From assembly GCF_900110185.1 (NCBI RefSeq), contig NZ_FOCT01000012.1, positions 1-64,000 on the forward strand: a stretch of 64,000 bases of DNA. The letters are read 5' to 3'. The translations under genes and the position numbers were made by a program. The notes beneath the pieces were generated by a model. It did not search any database, had not been told where the DNA came from, and saw nothing but the letters and a program-made list of their open reading frames with translations. Position 1 is the stretch's first letter. Each line of letters starts with the position of its first letter. Shown piece by piece: positions 46,358-56,521 of this stretch. Source of the stretch: Nitrosospira multiformis (GTDB taxonomy: Bacteria; Pseudomonadota; Gammaproteobacteria; Burkholderiales; Nitrosomonadaceae).

Positions 46358-48081
46358 GCTTTGTACTGCATGGCGTGGGCGTTTCGGGAGGTATCGCCAT
46401 AGGCCATGCTCATCTTGCGTCTCATGCCGCGCTGGAGGTCGCCCACCACGTCCTGCCCGAGGATCAGGTCACCAATGAAATCTCCCGGCTGGACACCGCT
46501 TTCACAACCGTTCGCGAAGAGCTTCAGGCATTGCACGACACCGTCGTCAGCGGTCCCGCAGCCGCCGAATACGAAGCGTTCCTCGAGTTGCATCGGATGA
46601 TTCTGGATGATCCCACGCTCTCGACTGCGGCAAAAGCGTATATTGCCCAGAATCAGTGTAATGCCGAGTGGGCCATTACCCAGCAGATGGGAGTATTGAT
46701 GGCGCAGTTCGAGGAAATAGAAGACCCTTATCTGCGCGAACGTAAAACGGACGTCATCCAGGTGGTGGAGCGCGTTCTCAAGGTATTGCTGGGGCATCCG
46801 GGATATATTCCCCCTTCACAAAAGCGGGATGGCGACAGTGTCCTGGTAGCGCACGACTTGAGTCCGGCCGATGTGCTTCAATACAAGCAGCATTCGTTTA
46901 CTGCATTCCTGACGGATCTTGGCGGCCTGACTTCGCATACCGCCATTGTCGCTCGCAGCCTGAACATCCCCTCCGTCGTCGCGCTTCACCATGCCCGCCG
47001 CCTCATCCGGGAAAATGACGTTCTGATCGTGGATGGCAACCAGGGTGTGGTCATCGTAGACCCGGACGAGCATGTGCTTGCGGAATATCGGCTGCGCCAG
47101 AGCGAGCTGGAACTGGAAAAACAGAAACTCAAGCGCTTGAGGACGACAGTCGCGGCGACGCTGGATGGCACGGTAGTGGAACTGTATGCAAATATCGAGT
47201 TGCCGCAGGACGTCGATCAGGTCAAAGAAAATGGAGCGACCGGCGTCGGCCTCTTTCGGAGCGAATTCCTGTTCCTCAATCGGGACAGCTTGCCCGATGA
47301 GGAAGAGCAATTCGAAGCTTATCGAACCGTGGCGCGAAAAATGCGGGGAATGCCGGTAACGGTGCGTACGTTCGATCTTGGTGCGGACAAGAACCTCGAC
47401 CATGCCAAACGGGTAGCCGCGAACCCTGCCCTGGGGCTGCGCGCCATCCGGTTGAGCTTGGCCGAGCCCCACATGTTCAATATCCAGTTGCGCGCTATTT
47501 TACGCGCCTCGCGCTATGGGCAGATCCGAATTTTGGTGCCGATGCTTTCCAACGTTGCTGAAATAACGCAGACGCTGCATTTGATCGAGAGCGCCAAACA
47601 AAGCCTGCGTAACGAAAAAATTCCTTTTGACGAAAAAGTGCAGGTGGGAGGAATGATAGAAATTCCTGCGGCTGCGCTGAGTCTTGACATTTTCATGCGC
47701 AAGCTCGATTTTCTGTCAATCGGCACTAATGATCTCATTCAGTATACGTTGGCGATAGATCGTGCCGATGACAGTGTCGCGTACCTCTATGATTCGCTGC
47801 ATCCTGCGGTGCTGCGGTTGGTCGCGCATGTCATACGCAGCGCGAACCGGGTGGGCATACCCGTATCCGTGTGCGGCGAGATCGCCGGCGACGTGATATT
47901 TACCCGTCTGCTGCTTGGTTTTGGCTTACGGGTGTTTTCCATGCACCCCGCCCAACTGCTGACCGTAAAACGTGAAGTCTTGCGCGCAAATCTCCCCGAC
48001 CTCATTCCGATCACGCAAAAAATACTGAAAACCGCTGATCCGGAAAAAATTCACGCACTACTGGCGAAGCTCAACGTTTGA
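46354..48081 (+). CDS. ptsI: Phosphoenolpyruvate-protein phosphotransferase (EI)
   Basis: Autophosphorylates from PEP and donates to HPr. The 575-residue length is typical. The phospho-His is in GGLTSHTAIVARS (about residue 190). PEP-binding signatures include GLFRSEFLFLNRD, DLGADKNLD and SIGTNDLIQYTLA, and the C-terminal Cys is in VSVCGEIAGD. It is the third gene of the PTS operon. Confidence 0.97.
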   Translation: MSFVLHGVGVSGGIAIGHAHLASHAALEVAHHVLPEDQVTNEISRLDTAFTTVREELQALHDTVVSGPAAAEYEAFLELHRMILDDPTLSTAAKAYIAQNQCNAEWAITQQMGVLMAQFEEIEDPYLRERKTDVIQVVERVLKVLLGHPGYIPPSQKRDGDSVLVAHDLSPADVLQYKQHSFTAFLTDLGGLTSHTAIVARSLNIPSVVALHHARRLIRENDVLIVDGNQGVVIVDPDEHVLAEYRLRQSELELEKQKLKRLRTTVAATLDGTVVELYANIELPQDVDQVKENGATGVGLFRSEFLFLNRDSLPDEEEQFEAYRTVARKMRGMPVTVRTFDLGADKNLDHAKRVAANPALGLRAIRLSLAEPHMFNIQLRAILRASRYGQIRILVPMLSNVAEITQTLHLIESAKQSLRNEKIPFDEKVQVGGMIEIPAAALSLDIFMRKLDFLSIGTNDLIQYTLAIDRADDSVAYLYDSLHPAVLRLVAHVIRSANRVGIPVSVCGEIAGDVIFTRLLLGFGLRVFSMHPAQLLTVKREVLRANLPDLIPITQKILKTADPEKIHALLAKLNV

Positions 48082-48271
48082 ACGAGCGGTTCCCTGCTCC
48101 ATTTCACAGAATGCCAATGCATATGAGCAGCGTGTACGACTATAATTGCCGGTTACAATGAGGCGATGCGATTATTTGAAAGGGGAATTCCTGTGCAAAG
48201 CCGGGTTTTAATTTTCTGGAGACCGAGCTCGGGAAGGAACAAATCGTGACGTCAGCCTTTTGACCTTTTTC

Positions 48272-49405
48272 ATGCTCATGCAAGATTCGAATTCATTCAA
48301 TACTGTTACTCCGCAGGTTGCGCGTTTTGACACGCCTCTGCATTTGAAAAGCGGCGCGGTGCTCGACAGCTACGAGCTGGTGTACGAAACATATGGGGAG
48401 CTCAACGCGGCGCGGTCAAATGCCGTACTGGTATGCCACGCCCTTTCAGGAAACCATCATCTCGCCGGCCTTTACGACGATAACCCCAAGAGTGCCGGCT
48501 GGTGGAACAATATGATCGGGCCGGGCAAATCGATCGATACCCAGAAATTTTTCGTAATCGGGGTAAACAACCTGGGCGGTTGTCATGGATCCACCGGCCC
48601 GGCGAGTATCGATGTCAGGACCGGAAAGTGTTACGGCCCGAATTTTCCGGTTGTGACAGTGGAAGACTGGATACAGACACAGGTCCGCCTTGCCGATTAT
48701 CTGGGCATCGATCAGTTTGCCGCTGTTACTGGCGGTAGTCTTGGCGGAATGCAGGCTTTGCAGTGGACACTTGATTTTCCCGAGAGGGTGCGCCACGCGC
48801 TGGTCATCGCCGCGGCTGCAAAGTTGACTGCGCAGAACATCGCATTCAACGACGTGGCACGCCAGGCTATCATTACCGACCCTGATTTCCATGGCGGCGA
48901 CTATTATTCACACGGCGTCATTCCGCGGCGAGGATTACGCCTGGCGCGCATGCTGGGGCATATCACCTACCTCTCGGACGACTCGATGGCCGCCAAATTC
49001 GGCCGGGAACTGCGGAATGGAGCACTTGCCTTCGGTTACGATGTGGAGTTCGAAATAGAATCGTATCTTCGTTATCAGGGAGATAAATTCGCCAGCCAGT
49101 TCGATGCGAACACGTATCTGCTGATGACAAAGGCATTAGACTATTTTGACCCTGCCTTCCAGCACAACAACGACCTGAGCGCTGCATTCCGATTCGCCAA
49201 GGCGAATTTCCTGGTGCTGTCGTTTACTACCGACTGGCGTTTTTCCCCGGAGCGCTCGCGCGCCATCGTAAGGGCGCTGCTGGACAACGAACTGAACGTC
49301 AGTTATGCCGAAATTACATCCAGCCATGGTCACGACTCGTTCCTCATGGAGGATCGGCATTATCACAGGCTGGTGCGGGCTTACATGGATAACGTTGTCG
49401 TATGA
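48272..49405 (+). CDS. metX: Homoserine O-acyltransferase MetX
   Basis: Alpha/beta hydrolase that acylates homoserine with acetyl- or succinyl-CoA in methionine synthesis. The nucleophile is in [13 protein letters not shown]; the C-terminal catalytic His is in [20 protein letters not shown] forms the oxyanion region. The start is uncertain: ATG 48272 or 48278, neither with a clear ribosome binding site. A TATAAT box lies at 48141-48146. It overlaps metW by four bases. Confidence 0.95.
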   Translation: MLMQDSNSFNTVTPQVARFDTPLHLKSGAVLDSYELVYETYGELNAARSNAVLVCHALSGNHHLAGLYDDNPKSAGWWNNMIGPGKSIDTQKFFVIGVNNLGGCHGSTGPASIDVRTGKCYGPNFPVVTVEDWIQTQVRLADYLGIDQFAAVTGGSLGGMQALQWTLDFPERVRHALVIAAAAKLTAQNIAFNDVARQAIITDPDFHGGDYYSHGVIPRRGLRLARMLGHITYLSDDSMAAKFGRELRNGALAFGYDVEFEIESYLRYQGDKFASQFDANTYLLMTKALDYFDPAFQHNNDLSAAFRFAKANFLVLSFTTDWRFSPERSRAIVRALLDNELNVSYAEITSSHGHDSFLMEDRHYHRLVRAYMDNVVV

Positions 49406-50022
49406 AGAAATCCCCTGGCATGAATTCATCGCTTAATGCTGCCCGGCCCGATTTTGCTCTCATTGCAGCATGGGTCAAACCGGGGTCCAAGGTACTCGAT
49501 CTGGGTTGCGGGGACGGTTCACTCATCCGTTTTTTGCGGGACTCCCGTGGCTCGCGCGGCTACGGGGTGGAAATTGATGATGCCAACGTCCTGGCCTGCT
49601 TCAATAACGGCGTGAATGTGATCCAGAGCGACCTGGAGTCCGGCTTGCAGAGTTTTGAATCGGGGTCGTTTGACTACGTGGTGCTCTCGCAAACCCTGCA
49701 GGCTGTAAAAAATACCGAGAACATCATCAAGGAAATGCTCCGTGTAAGCAAGGAAGGCATCGTGTCATTCCCCAATTTCGGTTATTGGAAAAACCGTTTG
49801 CAGGTGCTTTCCGGTCATATGCCGGTTTCCGAAGCACTGCCCTATCAATGGTTCGATACTCCCAATATTCATAACTGCACTCTGGGTGATTTCGAGGAAT
49901 TCTGCGGCCAGCACGGCGCACGCATTCTCGAGCGCAGGGTAATGAGCGGAAACTACCAGATCACGTTCATGCCCAACTTGCTGGGAATGTTAGCTTTTTA
50001 CCGGTTCGAACAGCAGAAATAG
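49402..50022 (+). CDS. metW: Methionine biosynthesis protein MetW
   Basis: A 206-residue SAM-dependent methyltransferase-fold protein with [11 protein letters not shown] (about 32-42), always coupled to metX in proteobacteria. Conserved [15 protein letters not shown] is present. In several bacteria it forms a complex with MetX needed for homoserine acylation. The ATGA overlap with metX indicates co-translation. Confidence 0.95.
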   Translation: MKKSPGMNSSLNAARPDFALIAAWVKPGSKVLDLGCGDGSLIRFLRDSRGSRGYGVEIDDANVLACFNNGVNVIQSDLESGLQSFESGSFDYVVLSQTLQAVKNTENIIKEMLRVSKEGIVSFPNFGYWKNRLQVLSGHMPVSEALPYQWFDTPNIHNCTLGDFEEFCGQHGARILERRVMSGNYQITFMPNLLGMLAFYRFEQQK

Positions 50023-50054
50023 GCATTTCGTGAAGGCTGTTTTCCGGAAAAACT

Positions 50055-51437
50055 TCAATTCCCCGGAGATTCCGCGCGCTCGAATCTTGCACGGCCCGCC
50101 AGCCAGACCAGAACCAGCACTGGCAGGCCGAGCAGCGCAGTGCCGGTAAAGAAGCTGGCATAACCGTAAGCATCCACGAAGTCTCCGCTGAATCCGGCGA
50201 TAAATTTCGGCAATAACAGCATCACTGAACTGAACAGGGCGTATTGGGTAGCGGAATAGGCGGAATTGGTCAGGCCGGAAAGATAAGCGATAAAAGCGGA
50301 GGATGCTATCCCGGCTGAGAGATTATCCGCCGATACGGTGAAGATCAGGCCAGTCAAGTCATGCCCGCGTGCTGCCAGCCAGACAAACAGCAGATTGGTT
50401 GCCGCGGACAAAACCGCTCCCAGAAACAGTGTGCGCATGATGCCGATTTTTGCTGTCAGAACGCCACCCAGCGCTGCGCCCGCGATAGTCATGAGGACGC
50501 CATAGACCTTGGAAACCGTCGCCACTTCGTCTTTCGTATACCCCATATCGACGTAGAAAGGGTTGCTCATGACACCCATTACCACGTCGGAAATGCGGTA
50601 GACCGCGATCAGGGCGAGAATCAGCAGGGCCTGGCCGCCATAGCGGACGATAAAGTCGCGGAAAGGGGCGATCACGGCTCCATACAGCCAGGCCAGCATC
50701 TGCTTGAGCGTCGTGCTGATCCGCCAATGCGCAATGGCGGCCCTCGCGCGATCTTCATTTTCTGAAATCAGGCGGGTGATGGGAACCTCCGGCTCGCGGA
50801 TGATGAGCGTAGTGACGATCCCTACCGACATGCAGGTGGCCATGCTCAGGTAAGCGATGCGCCAGGTCGCGTAGTCGTAGATGTTTGTTGATGAGCCTGC
50901 GGCGGCGGCTATCCACAGCGCGCCGGCGGAAGCCAGAATCATTGCCAGCCGATACCCCGCTTGATAGGTCGCGGCCATTGCGCCCTGGAGCCTGGGTGCC
51001 ACCGCCTCTATGCGGTATGCATCCAGGGCAATGTCCTGGGTGGCGGAGGCGAAGGCCGCCGCCAGGGCAAAAAAGACTGTATGCGAAAGATTTCGGAGTG
51101 GATCGGTAAGCGCGATGCCGATGAGAGCAAGCGCGATAACGATTTGTGACAGTAAAAGCCATGCGCGGCGCCGGCCTAGCCATCGTGTCAATAATGGCAA
51201 AGGCAGGCGATCCACGAGTGGAGACCACATCCATTTGAAGCCGTAAGCCAGCCCGATCCAGCTCAGGTGGCCGATGGTGGAGCGGTCGATTCCCGCTTCC
51301 CGCAGCCAGAAGGAAAGCGTGCCCATCACCAGGAGCAGGGGCAATCCCGCCGAGAAGCCGAGAAACAGCATTCCCAGCACTCGGGGATGAGTATAGATGC
51401 GAAAAGCGTGCAGCCAACTCGAAAGGGTAGCGGACAT
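50055..51437 (-). CDS. ampG: Muropeptide permease AmpG
   Basis: A 460-residue major facilitator protein with 12-14 membrane helices, importing anhydromuropeptides for cell wall recycling. Conserved segments include GFSAGLPLLLVMGTLSFWLRE near the N-terminus, GLAYGFKWMWSPLVDRLPLP, and SATQDIALDAYRIE. It is convergent with metW, ending 33 bases from it. Confidence 0.93.
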   Translation of the reverse strand: MSATLSSWLHAFRIYTHPRVLGMLFLGFSAGLPLLLVMGTLSFWLREAGIDRSTIGHLSWIGLAYGFKWMWSPLVDRLPLPLLTRWLGRRRAWLLLSQIVIALALIGIALTDPLRNLSHTVFFALAAAFASATQDIALDAYRIEAVAPRLQGAMAATYQAGYRLAMILASAGALWIAAAAGSSTNIYDYATWRIAYLSMATCMSVGIVTTLIIREPEVPITRLISENEDRARAAIAHWRISTTLKQMLAWLYGAVIAPFRDFIVRYGGQALLILALIAVYRISDVVMGVMSNPFYVDMGYTKDEVATVSKVYGVLMTIAGAALGGVLTAKIGIMRTLFLGAVLSAATNLLFVWLAARGHDLTGLIFTVSADNLSAGIASSAFIAYLSGLTNSAYSATQYALFSSVMLLLPKFIAGFSGDFVDAYGYASFFTGTALLGLPVLVLVWLAGRARFERAESPGN

Positions 51438-51503
51438 TATTCTGGGTCAGCCATTCTGGCGGCATTTCCGGGCATTATCGGCGGTTCGCGGCAAGTCGTC
51501 GGA

Positions 51504-52283
51504 TCAGGCGGATAAGCTGTAATCGTAATCAATGATCAGCGGGGAATGATCGGAGAAACGCTCGGTCTTGTAAATCGAAACCGCACTGGCCTTGGCTGCG
51601 ATACCGGGGGTGGCGATTTGATAATCGATGCGCCAGCCGACGTTCTTCGCCCAGGCCTGCCCGCGGTTGGACCACCAGGTATACTGGTCCGGGTCCGGAT
51701 TTATCCGGCGGAAGACATCAACGAATCCAAGCTCCTGAAACACATCGGTAAGCCAGGCGCGCTCCTGCGGCAGGAAGCCGGAATTCTTCTGGTTGGAACG
51801 CCAATTCCTGAGATCGATTTCCTTGTGAGCGATGTTCCAGTCTCCGCATAAAATAATCTCGCTGCCACAGGCTGCCAATTTCTTAAGCATGGGAAAAAAT
51901 TGCTCCATGAAGAAATATTTGACGGCCTGCCGATGTTCACCCGCGGAACCGGACGGAAAATAGATCGAGATGACGCTCAATTGCCCGAAATCGACGCGCA
52001 GGTAACGCCCCTCCGCATCGATCTCCGGTACGCCAACTCCCTCGGTCACGCTGCTCGGCTTATGGCGTGTGTAAATGCCCACTCCGCTATACCCTCTTTT
52101 TTCAGCGCAGTGGAAGTAGCCGTGGTAGCCATCCGGGGATACCACTTCCCCGGTAATATCGCCCACTTGCGCCTTGAGTTCCTGTACGCAGACGATATCT
52201 GCATCCTGCAAAGGCAGCCATCGGAAAAAACCCTTGTTGACAGCAGAGCGTATTCCGTTGAGGTTAAGCGTTATAATTCGCAC
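51504..52283 (-). CDS. xthA: Exodeoxyribonuclease III
   Basis: AP endonuclease and 3'-5' exonuclease for base excision repair. The 259 residues show [32 protein letters not shown] and the C-terminal [10 protein letters not shown] motif. The start is GTG 52283, divergent from pyrE by 23 bases, as commonly seen in beta/gammaproteobacteria. Confidence 0.96.
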   Translation of the reverse strand: MRIITLNLNGIRSAVNKGFFRWLPLQDADIVCVQELKAQVGDITGEVVSPDGYHGYFHCAEKRGYSGVGIYTRHKPSSVTEGVGVPEIDAEGRYLRVDFGQLSVISIYFPSGSAGEHRQAVKYFFMEQFFPMLKKLAACGSEIILCGDWNIAHKEIDLRNWRSNQKNSGFLPQERAWLTDVFQELGFVDVFRRINPDPDQYTWWSNRGQAWAKNVGWRIDYQIATPGIAAKASAVSIYKTERFSDHSPLIIDYDYSLSA

Positions 52284-52306
52284 GTCGATTTCCCGAAGCC
52301 ATTATC

Positions 52307-52993
52307 ATGTCCGATTTTAGAAAGGAGTTCATCGAGTTCGCCATCGGCCGGAATGTTCTGTGCTTTGGCGAATTTCAAACCAAAGCAGGACGTATTTCAC
52401 CGTATTTTTTTAATGCGGGACTGTTCAACGATGGGGAATCTCTCGGAAAGCTGGGGCAATTTTACGCCAAAGCCATCCTTGCTGCCCAGCTTCCGTTTGA
52501 CATGCTTTTCGGCCCCGCCTATAAGGGCATTCCGCTCGTAAGTTCCATTGCCATTGCCCTGGCTGCCGGGGGCAACAACTACCCCTTCTGTTTCAACCGC
52601 AAAGAGGCGAAAGACCACGGAGAAGGAGGGAATCTCGTGGGCGCACCTCTCGCTGGGCAGGTGCTGATTGTGGATGATGTAATTTCCGCCGGCACATCAG
52701 TGCGGGAATCGGTCGACTATATTCATGCCGCAGGGGCTACTCCCGCGGGGGTGGCCATCGCCCTGGACCGCATGGAGCGGGGCAAAGGCGAGCTTTCCGC
52801 CGTGCAGGAAGTGCGCCGCATGTATGGAATTCCTGTCACCAGCATCGTCAATCTGGAAAACATCGTCGATTACCTGCGTGAGCAGCGGAATCTGGCGCAT
52901 CACCTGCCGGCTGTGGAGCAATACCGCACCCGGTATTCCTCCAGAATGGTAGAACCGATTGAATGCGGGGGTGACACTCAACGCCCGGGCTGA
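52307..52993 (+). CDS. pyrE: Orotate phosphoribosyltransferase
   Basis: Converts orotate and PRPP to OMP in pyrimidine synthesis. The 228 residues carry the PRPP-binding motif [16 protein letters not shown] (about 121-136) and [13 protein letters not shown]. The gene is divergent from xthA and convergent with the next lipoprotein gene, leaving only 7 bases between. Confidence 0.97.
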   Translation: MSDFRKEFIEFAIGRNVLCFGEFQTKAGRISPYFFNAGLFNDGESLGKLGQFYAKAILAAQLPFDMLFGPAYKGIPLVSSIAIALAAGGNNYPFCFNRKEAKDHGEGGNLVGAPLAGQVLIVDDVISAGTSVRESVDYIHAAGATPAGVAIALDRMERGKGELSAVQEVRRMYGIPVTSIVNLENIVDYLREQRNLAHHLPAVEQYRTRYSSRMVEPIECGGDTQRPG

Positions 52994-53000
52994 GGGTTTT

Positions 53001-53474
53001 TTACCGGGCCTCCTCCGCCGGCAGGGCGGGGAGCGTGATTTCACCCTTTACATCAAAATGGCGTCCGATGGCAAAGCCTGGCGCACCCAGCTGGCCCCGC
53101 AATTCGTAATCGGTCTTTCGGTGATCGCCCGCAGTCAGACGGAATACATGACGAATGATAGCGGTGGCAGGAACCGTTACCGGAACAATGATGACCGTTT
53201 CGCCAAAGCGGGGAATCGTGCCCTGCTGCTCGCTCACTCCGCTGGCAAAGCTCATCCCACGCAGGTCCAGGTCGAGCGCAACGCCATCATAGTCCAGCGG
53301 GACCGCGCCATGGTTCTGGATTCTCAGGCTGATTGCAAAGCGCGCCTCCATGCCTTTTCCTTCAAGAGGCTCAAGTCCGGCAACGGAGATTCGCAACGGT
53401 TCCTGCGGTCTGAGACCCGCACATGCGGAAAGGCAAAAAATCAGGGCTGATATGACCAGTACGCTTCGTCTCAT
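53001..53474 (-). CDS. LEA type 2 family lipoprotein
   Basis: A 157-residue protein with a lipoprotein signal (FCLSACAG) followed by a single LEA-2/WHy-type beta-sandwich domain. It contains RISVAGLEPL, FAISLRIQNHGAVPLDYDGV and a later GEITLPALPA. Such lipoproteins are common in proteobacteria and of unknown function, possibly envelope stress. ATG 53474. Confidence 0.85.
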   Translation of the reverse strand: MRRSVLVISALIFCLSACAGLRPQEPLRISVAGLEPLEGKGMEARFAISLRIQNHGAVPLDYDGVALDLDLRGMSFASGVSEQQGTIPRFGETVIIVPVTVPATAIIRHVFRLTAGDHRKTDYELRGQLGAPGFAIGRHFDVKGEITLPALPAEEAR

Positions 53475-53629
53475 GATTCCACCCGTTTGGCAACGGGAAG
53501 ATCATACCCGAATATTTCATTTTGCGAGTTCACTGCCTGCACGCATTTTTATTCTGTTGAGCGCGGTCATTGGAGACAGGGGAAAGCGGAGGTTTGCGGC
53601 GGACACGGGCTTTAGGCTATCATTGGACC

Positions 53630-53926
53630 GAAGCTGGCCAGACAGTCGCTGCCTGTCCTCGGTGACGAGTTCAGGGAGAGGAAAGTCCGGGCTCCGCAGA
53701 GCAGGATGCCGGTTAACGGCCGGCCGCCGTAAGGTGAGGAACAGGGCCACAGAGACGAGCGTATTAAGTTACGGTGAAACGCGGTAACCTCCATCCGGAG
53801 CAAGACCAAATAGGCAGGCGATGATGCTGCTCGTTGAGCCTGCGGGTAGGTTGCTTGAGCGTGTAGGTGACTGCACGCCTAGAGGAATGACTGTCCTTGA
53901 CAGAACCCGGCTTATCGGCCAGCTTC
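53630..53926 (+). ncRNA. rnpB: RNase P RNA
   Basis: Ends pair as P1: GAAGCTGGCC at 53630 with GGCCAGCTTC at 53917-53926. Universal core elements are present: GAGGAAAGTCCGGGCTCC, GGGCCACAGAGACGA, CGGTAACCTCCATCCGGAGCAAGACCAAATAGG-type segment in two conserved parts, and AGAGGAATGACTG with GACAGAACCCGGCTTA near the 3' end. This is a type A RNA, but about 297 bases is short; the P12-type region looks reduced. It processes tRNA 5' ends. Confidence 0.94.
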
Positions 53927-54167
53927 TTTCCTGAATTTCCGATAATTCGGCCTCCATAAAGGCAAAAGCGACGGCACGCCGATTGCAAGCTGCCTGCATA
54001 TTCCGGGCAGCAGAAAACAGCAAAAATATATCTCTCGCCGTCCTTCCGCAGCCTGTTGCCTGAACATTCTCTGTTTCCTTTTCCGGACAGGTTTGTTATA
54101 CAATCGGCGATTGCTCCCGCTTGTGCGGGGCGTCAGATTAAATTGCGGACACAAAACCGGAGATATT

Positions 54168-54764
54168 ATGAAGAAAATTTTTGAGTGGGCCGCCGGGCTG
54201 GCAGGGGCTATGATGATAGCTCTCGTAGCTGTTCCCACCCATGCACAACTCATGCTTGCGCATGAAGGCCACCATTCAGGCGATTGTGCCATCAAATCGG
54301 GCGCCTTTCCTGTATCCTTCAGCGCCTATGAGAAGCCCAAGGGCGAGCTTCCGCCCACTCATGCCTATTGCGACCATGTTCCCGAAACCGGGGAGCTGTA
54401 TTTCACGGTGGATCTGACCGATCCCGAATCCCGCGAAATTCCCATCGCGATGCGCCTGGTGATGGAAGGGCATGGAGAGGGGGGGCATGAAATCATGTCG
54501 ATACCTGCCAAACCCTATCCTTCCGGAAGCATCACATTTACCGTAAACCTGGAAGAACTGGGGCAGTACGCGTTGCTGCTGGAAACCGAGAAGGACGGTA
54601 AGATGACTCCCGCAGTACGCATTCCCGTACATGTGGGCGGAGGTGGCGGCCATGATGGACACGGCGGGGGTATCGGCATGACAGAGATTGCGCTGATACT
54701 GGGTGTGGCTGGCGTAGCAGCCTTCTTTCTGCTGCGTCGGCGGACGAGCGCCAAAATGTCCTGA
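54168..54764 (+). CDS. Secreted protein with His/Gly-rich linker and C-terminal membrane anchor
   Basis: A 198-residue protein. It has a signal peptide (about 1-26, cleavage near PTHAQ), a soluble beta-type domain with cysteines (SGDCAIK, AYCDHV), then a Gly/His linker (GGGGGHDGHGGG), a hydrophobic helix and an RRRTSAKMS tail. The end resembles a tripartite C-terminal sorting signal (Gly motif, helix, Arg cluster). I do not recognise the domain; the His-rich parts could bind metal. ATG 54168 follows CGGAGA. Confidence 0.72.
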   Translation: MKKIFEWAAGLAGAMMIALVAVPTHAQLMLAHEGHHSGDCAIKSGAFPVSFSAYEKPKGELPPTHAYCDHVPETGELYFTVDLTDPESREIPIAMRLVMEGHGEGGHEIMSIPAKPYPSGSITFTVNLEELGQYALLLETEKDGKMTPAVRIPVHVGGGGGHDGHGGGIGMTEIALILGVAGVAAFFLLRRRTSAKMS

Positions 54765-55053
54765 GCAGGGCAGAATCAGCGCTATTCAATCCTCGATCCG
54801 CGAAATTAAAAGCACGCACTTCCGCGGATCCTCCTGAACGAGCGGCGGCGGGTTTTAAGGGATTGTCATATTTTCCCTTCTTAACTCCGACGCCGTTTTC
54901 TTTTATTCGTCATTGGGCCTACTCCGAATCTTACAACATACTCCGGTGACTACCGTAACGTGGAGTGGACGGTGTAAGGTAGGATAGTAAGGACGAGAAT
55001 CTTCCTTTCCCGACCGGCTTTCAACGCGAATGCATCTGAAAGACGAAAAGTCC

Positions 55054-56241
55054 TTACTGGAAAATAGTCTCGCGCAACTTGGCGAAAGTTTTACCGACAT
55101 GATTCATCTGCTCGGTGGTATGGACGGCGCTTACGCTGCAGCGCACCAACGAATTGCCCTCTGGCGTTGCGGGTGGCAAAACCAGATTCACATAGATACC
55201 ATGTTCAAGCAGTCCTTTCCACAGCGCCAGCGCCTGTTGCGGTGTTTCAAGGATTGTTGCGATAACAGGGCTGGGCTCCGGTCCCAGGCGATAACCCAGT
55301 TCCTTGAGTTGCGAGTAGAGCTGGTGCACATTCCTCCAGAGCTGCCGGCGTAATTCGACCCCCTCCCTCAGCAGTCTGAGAGCTGCACGGGTTGAGGCGA
55401 TGGTGGCAGGCGTAGGCGAGGCTGTGAAAATATAAGGCCGGCTCACGTAGCGCAACTGATCCAGTTGCGGATGATTGCTCACACAGTAGCCGCCGATCCC
55501 GCCCAGGCTTTTACTGAAGGTGCCTGTGATGAAGTCTACTCTATCGAGGAGGCCTGTTTCTTCTACCAGACCTTGTCCGGTCTCACCCAGCACCCCCAGG
55601 GAATGCGCTTCATCAAGAAGAAGCGTGCTGTTATACGCATCCTTTACCTTGACGATGTTCGCGAGCGGCGCGCGGTCTCCAAGCATACTGTAGATGCCCT
55701 CGGCAATGATGAGGGTGGAGCGCGATCGTTTTCCCAGGCGGCGGAGACGCTTCTCCAGATCTGCCGCATCGTTATGTCTGAAGCGGATTATTTCGGCTCC
55801 GCTCAAACGGCAGCCATCGTAGATGCTTGCGTGGGAATCGCCGTCAATAAGAACGATGTCGCCGGGCCCGGCCAGGCCTGAGATGGTAGCAAGGTTGGCC
55901 TGATACCCTGTGGTAAATACGATGCAGGATCGGCATTGATAAAACTCGGCAAACTCGCGCTCGAGGGCACGATGGCCGCTGTAACTGCCATTGGCCATGC
56001 GCGAGCCGGTTGTACCCGTACCTTCACTGCGGATCGCTTCCTGCGCCGCATCCCGGCACTCCTGCGCGAAGGTAAGGCCCAGATAATTATTTGTTCCCAG
56101 AAACAATATCCGCTGATCCCCGATCCTGGCTTCGGTCGAGGAATAAACTTCTTCTATGGGCGTTCCAAAAACCTCAACACCCTCAGGCAGCAAGGCTTTT
56201 CTCGCTGCCGCCACGGCATCCAGCTTATCTAGCAAACTCAT
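55054..56241 (-). CDS. Alpha-oxoamine synthase, serine palmitoyltransferase-like
   Basis: A 395-residue PLP enzyme of the family that condenses amino acids with acyl thioesters. PLP lysine is Lys244 in GTFSKSLGG; His137 (DSHASIYDG) stacks on PLP; Asp210/His213 (LLLDEAHSLG) bind the cofactor. GTFSKSLGG is closer to serine palmitoyltransferases than to BioF. It overlaps an ACP gene by four bases, with an acyl-AMP ligase and reductase-like gene upstream. This arrangement resembles the bacterial sphingolipid genes of Caulobacter. BioF or an antibiotic-type oxoamine synthase remain alternatives. Confidence 0.8.
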   Translation of the reverse strand: MSLLDKLDAVAAARKALLPEGVEVFGTPIEEVYSSTEARIGDQRILFLGTNNYLGLTFAQECRDAAQEAIRSEGTGTTGSRMANGSYSGHRALEREFAEFYQCRSCIVFTTGYQANLATISGLAGPGDIVLIDGDSHASIYDGCRLSGAEIIRFRHNDAADLEKRLRRLGKRSRSTLIIAEGIYSMLGDRAPLANIVKVKDAYNSTLLLDEAHSLGVLGETGQGLVEETGLLDRVDFITGTFSKSLGGIGGYCVSNHPQLDQLRYVSRPYIFTASPTPATIASTRAALRLLREGVELRRQLWRNVHQLYSQLKELGYRLGPEPSPVIATILETPQQALALWKGLLEHGIYVNLVLPPATPEGNSLVRCSVSAVHTTEQMNHVGKTFAKLRETIFQ

Positions 56242-56492
56242 TGTTTTTGAGACTTTATCCGGTGGATCAAGTTGGCGAGCTCATGAACGGTCTGTACATC
56301 CGCAAGAGCATTGATCGGTACAGAAATGTCGAACTCGTCCTCGATTTCCATGATCAGGTTCAGCAATTTTACAGAATCGATTGCCAGCTCGTTAATAAGA
56401 TCGGTCTGCGGTGTAATTTCCACCTCCGAACCAGCAAGCTGTTTGAGGTGATGGCAAAGTTTTTGTAGAACGTCGTTATAATCGTTCAACAT
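56238..56492 (-). CDS. Dedicated acyl carrier protein
   Basis: An 84-residue ACP. The phosphopantetheine serine is Ser40 in ELAIDSVKLLNLI, followed by an acidic helix (MEIEDEFDI). It is distinct from a housekeeping AcpP (IGADSLD motif). It overlaps the oxoamine synthase start and probably delivers the fatty acyl group to it. Confidence 0.88.
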   Translation of the reverse strand: MLNDYNDVLQKLCHHLKQLAGSEVEITPQTDLINELAIDSVKLLNLIMEIEDEFDISVPINALADVQTVHELANLIHRIKSQKQ

Positions 56493-56521
56493 CTGGATTC
56501 AAAATGATTCGATGAATGAAA

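Noticed and set aside
48223..48232. CCGAGCTCGG palindrome upstream of metX considered as part of a SAM-type riboswitch
   Set aside because: No conserved SAM-I, SAM-II or SAH riboswitch core could be found around it; a 10-bp palindrome alone is weak.
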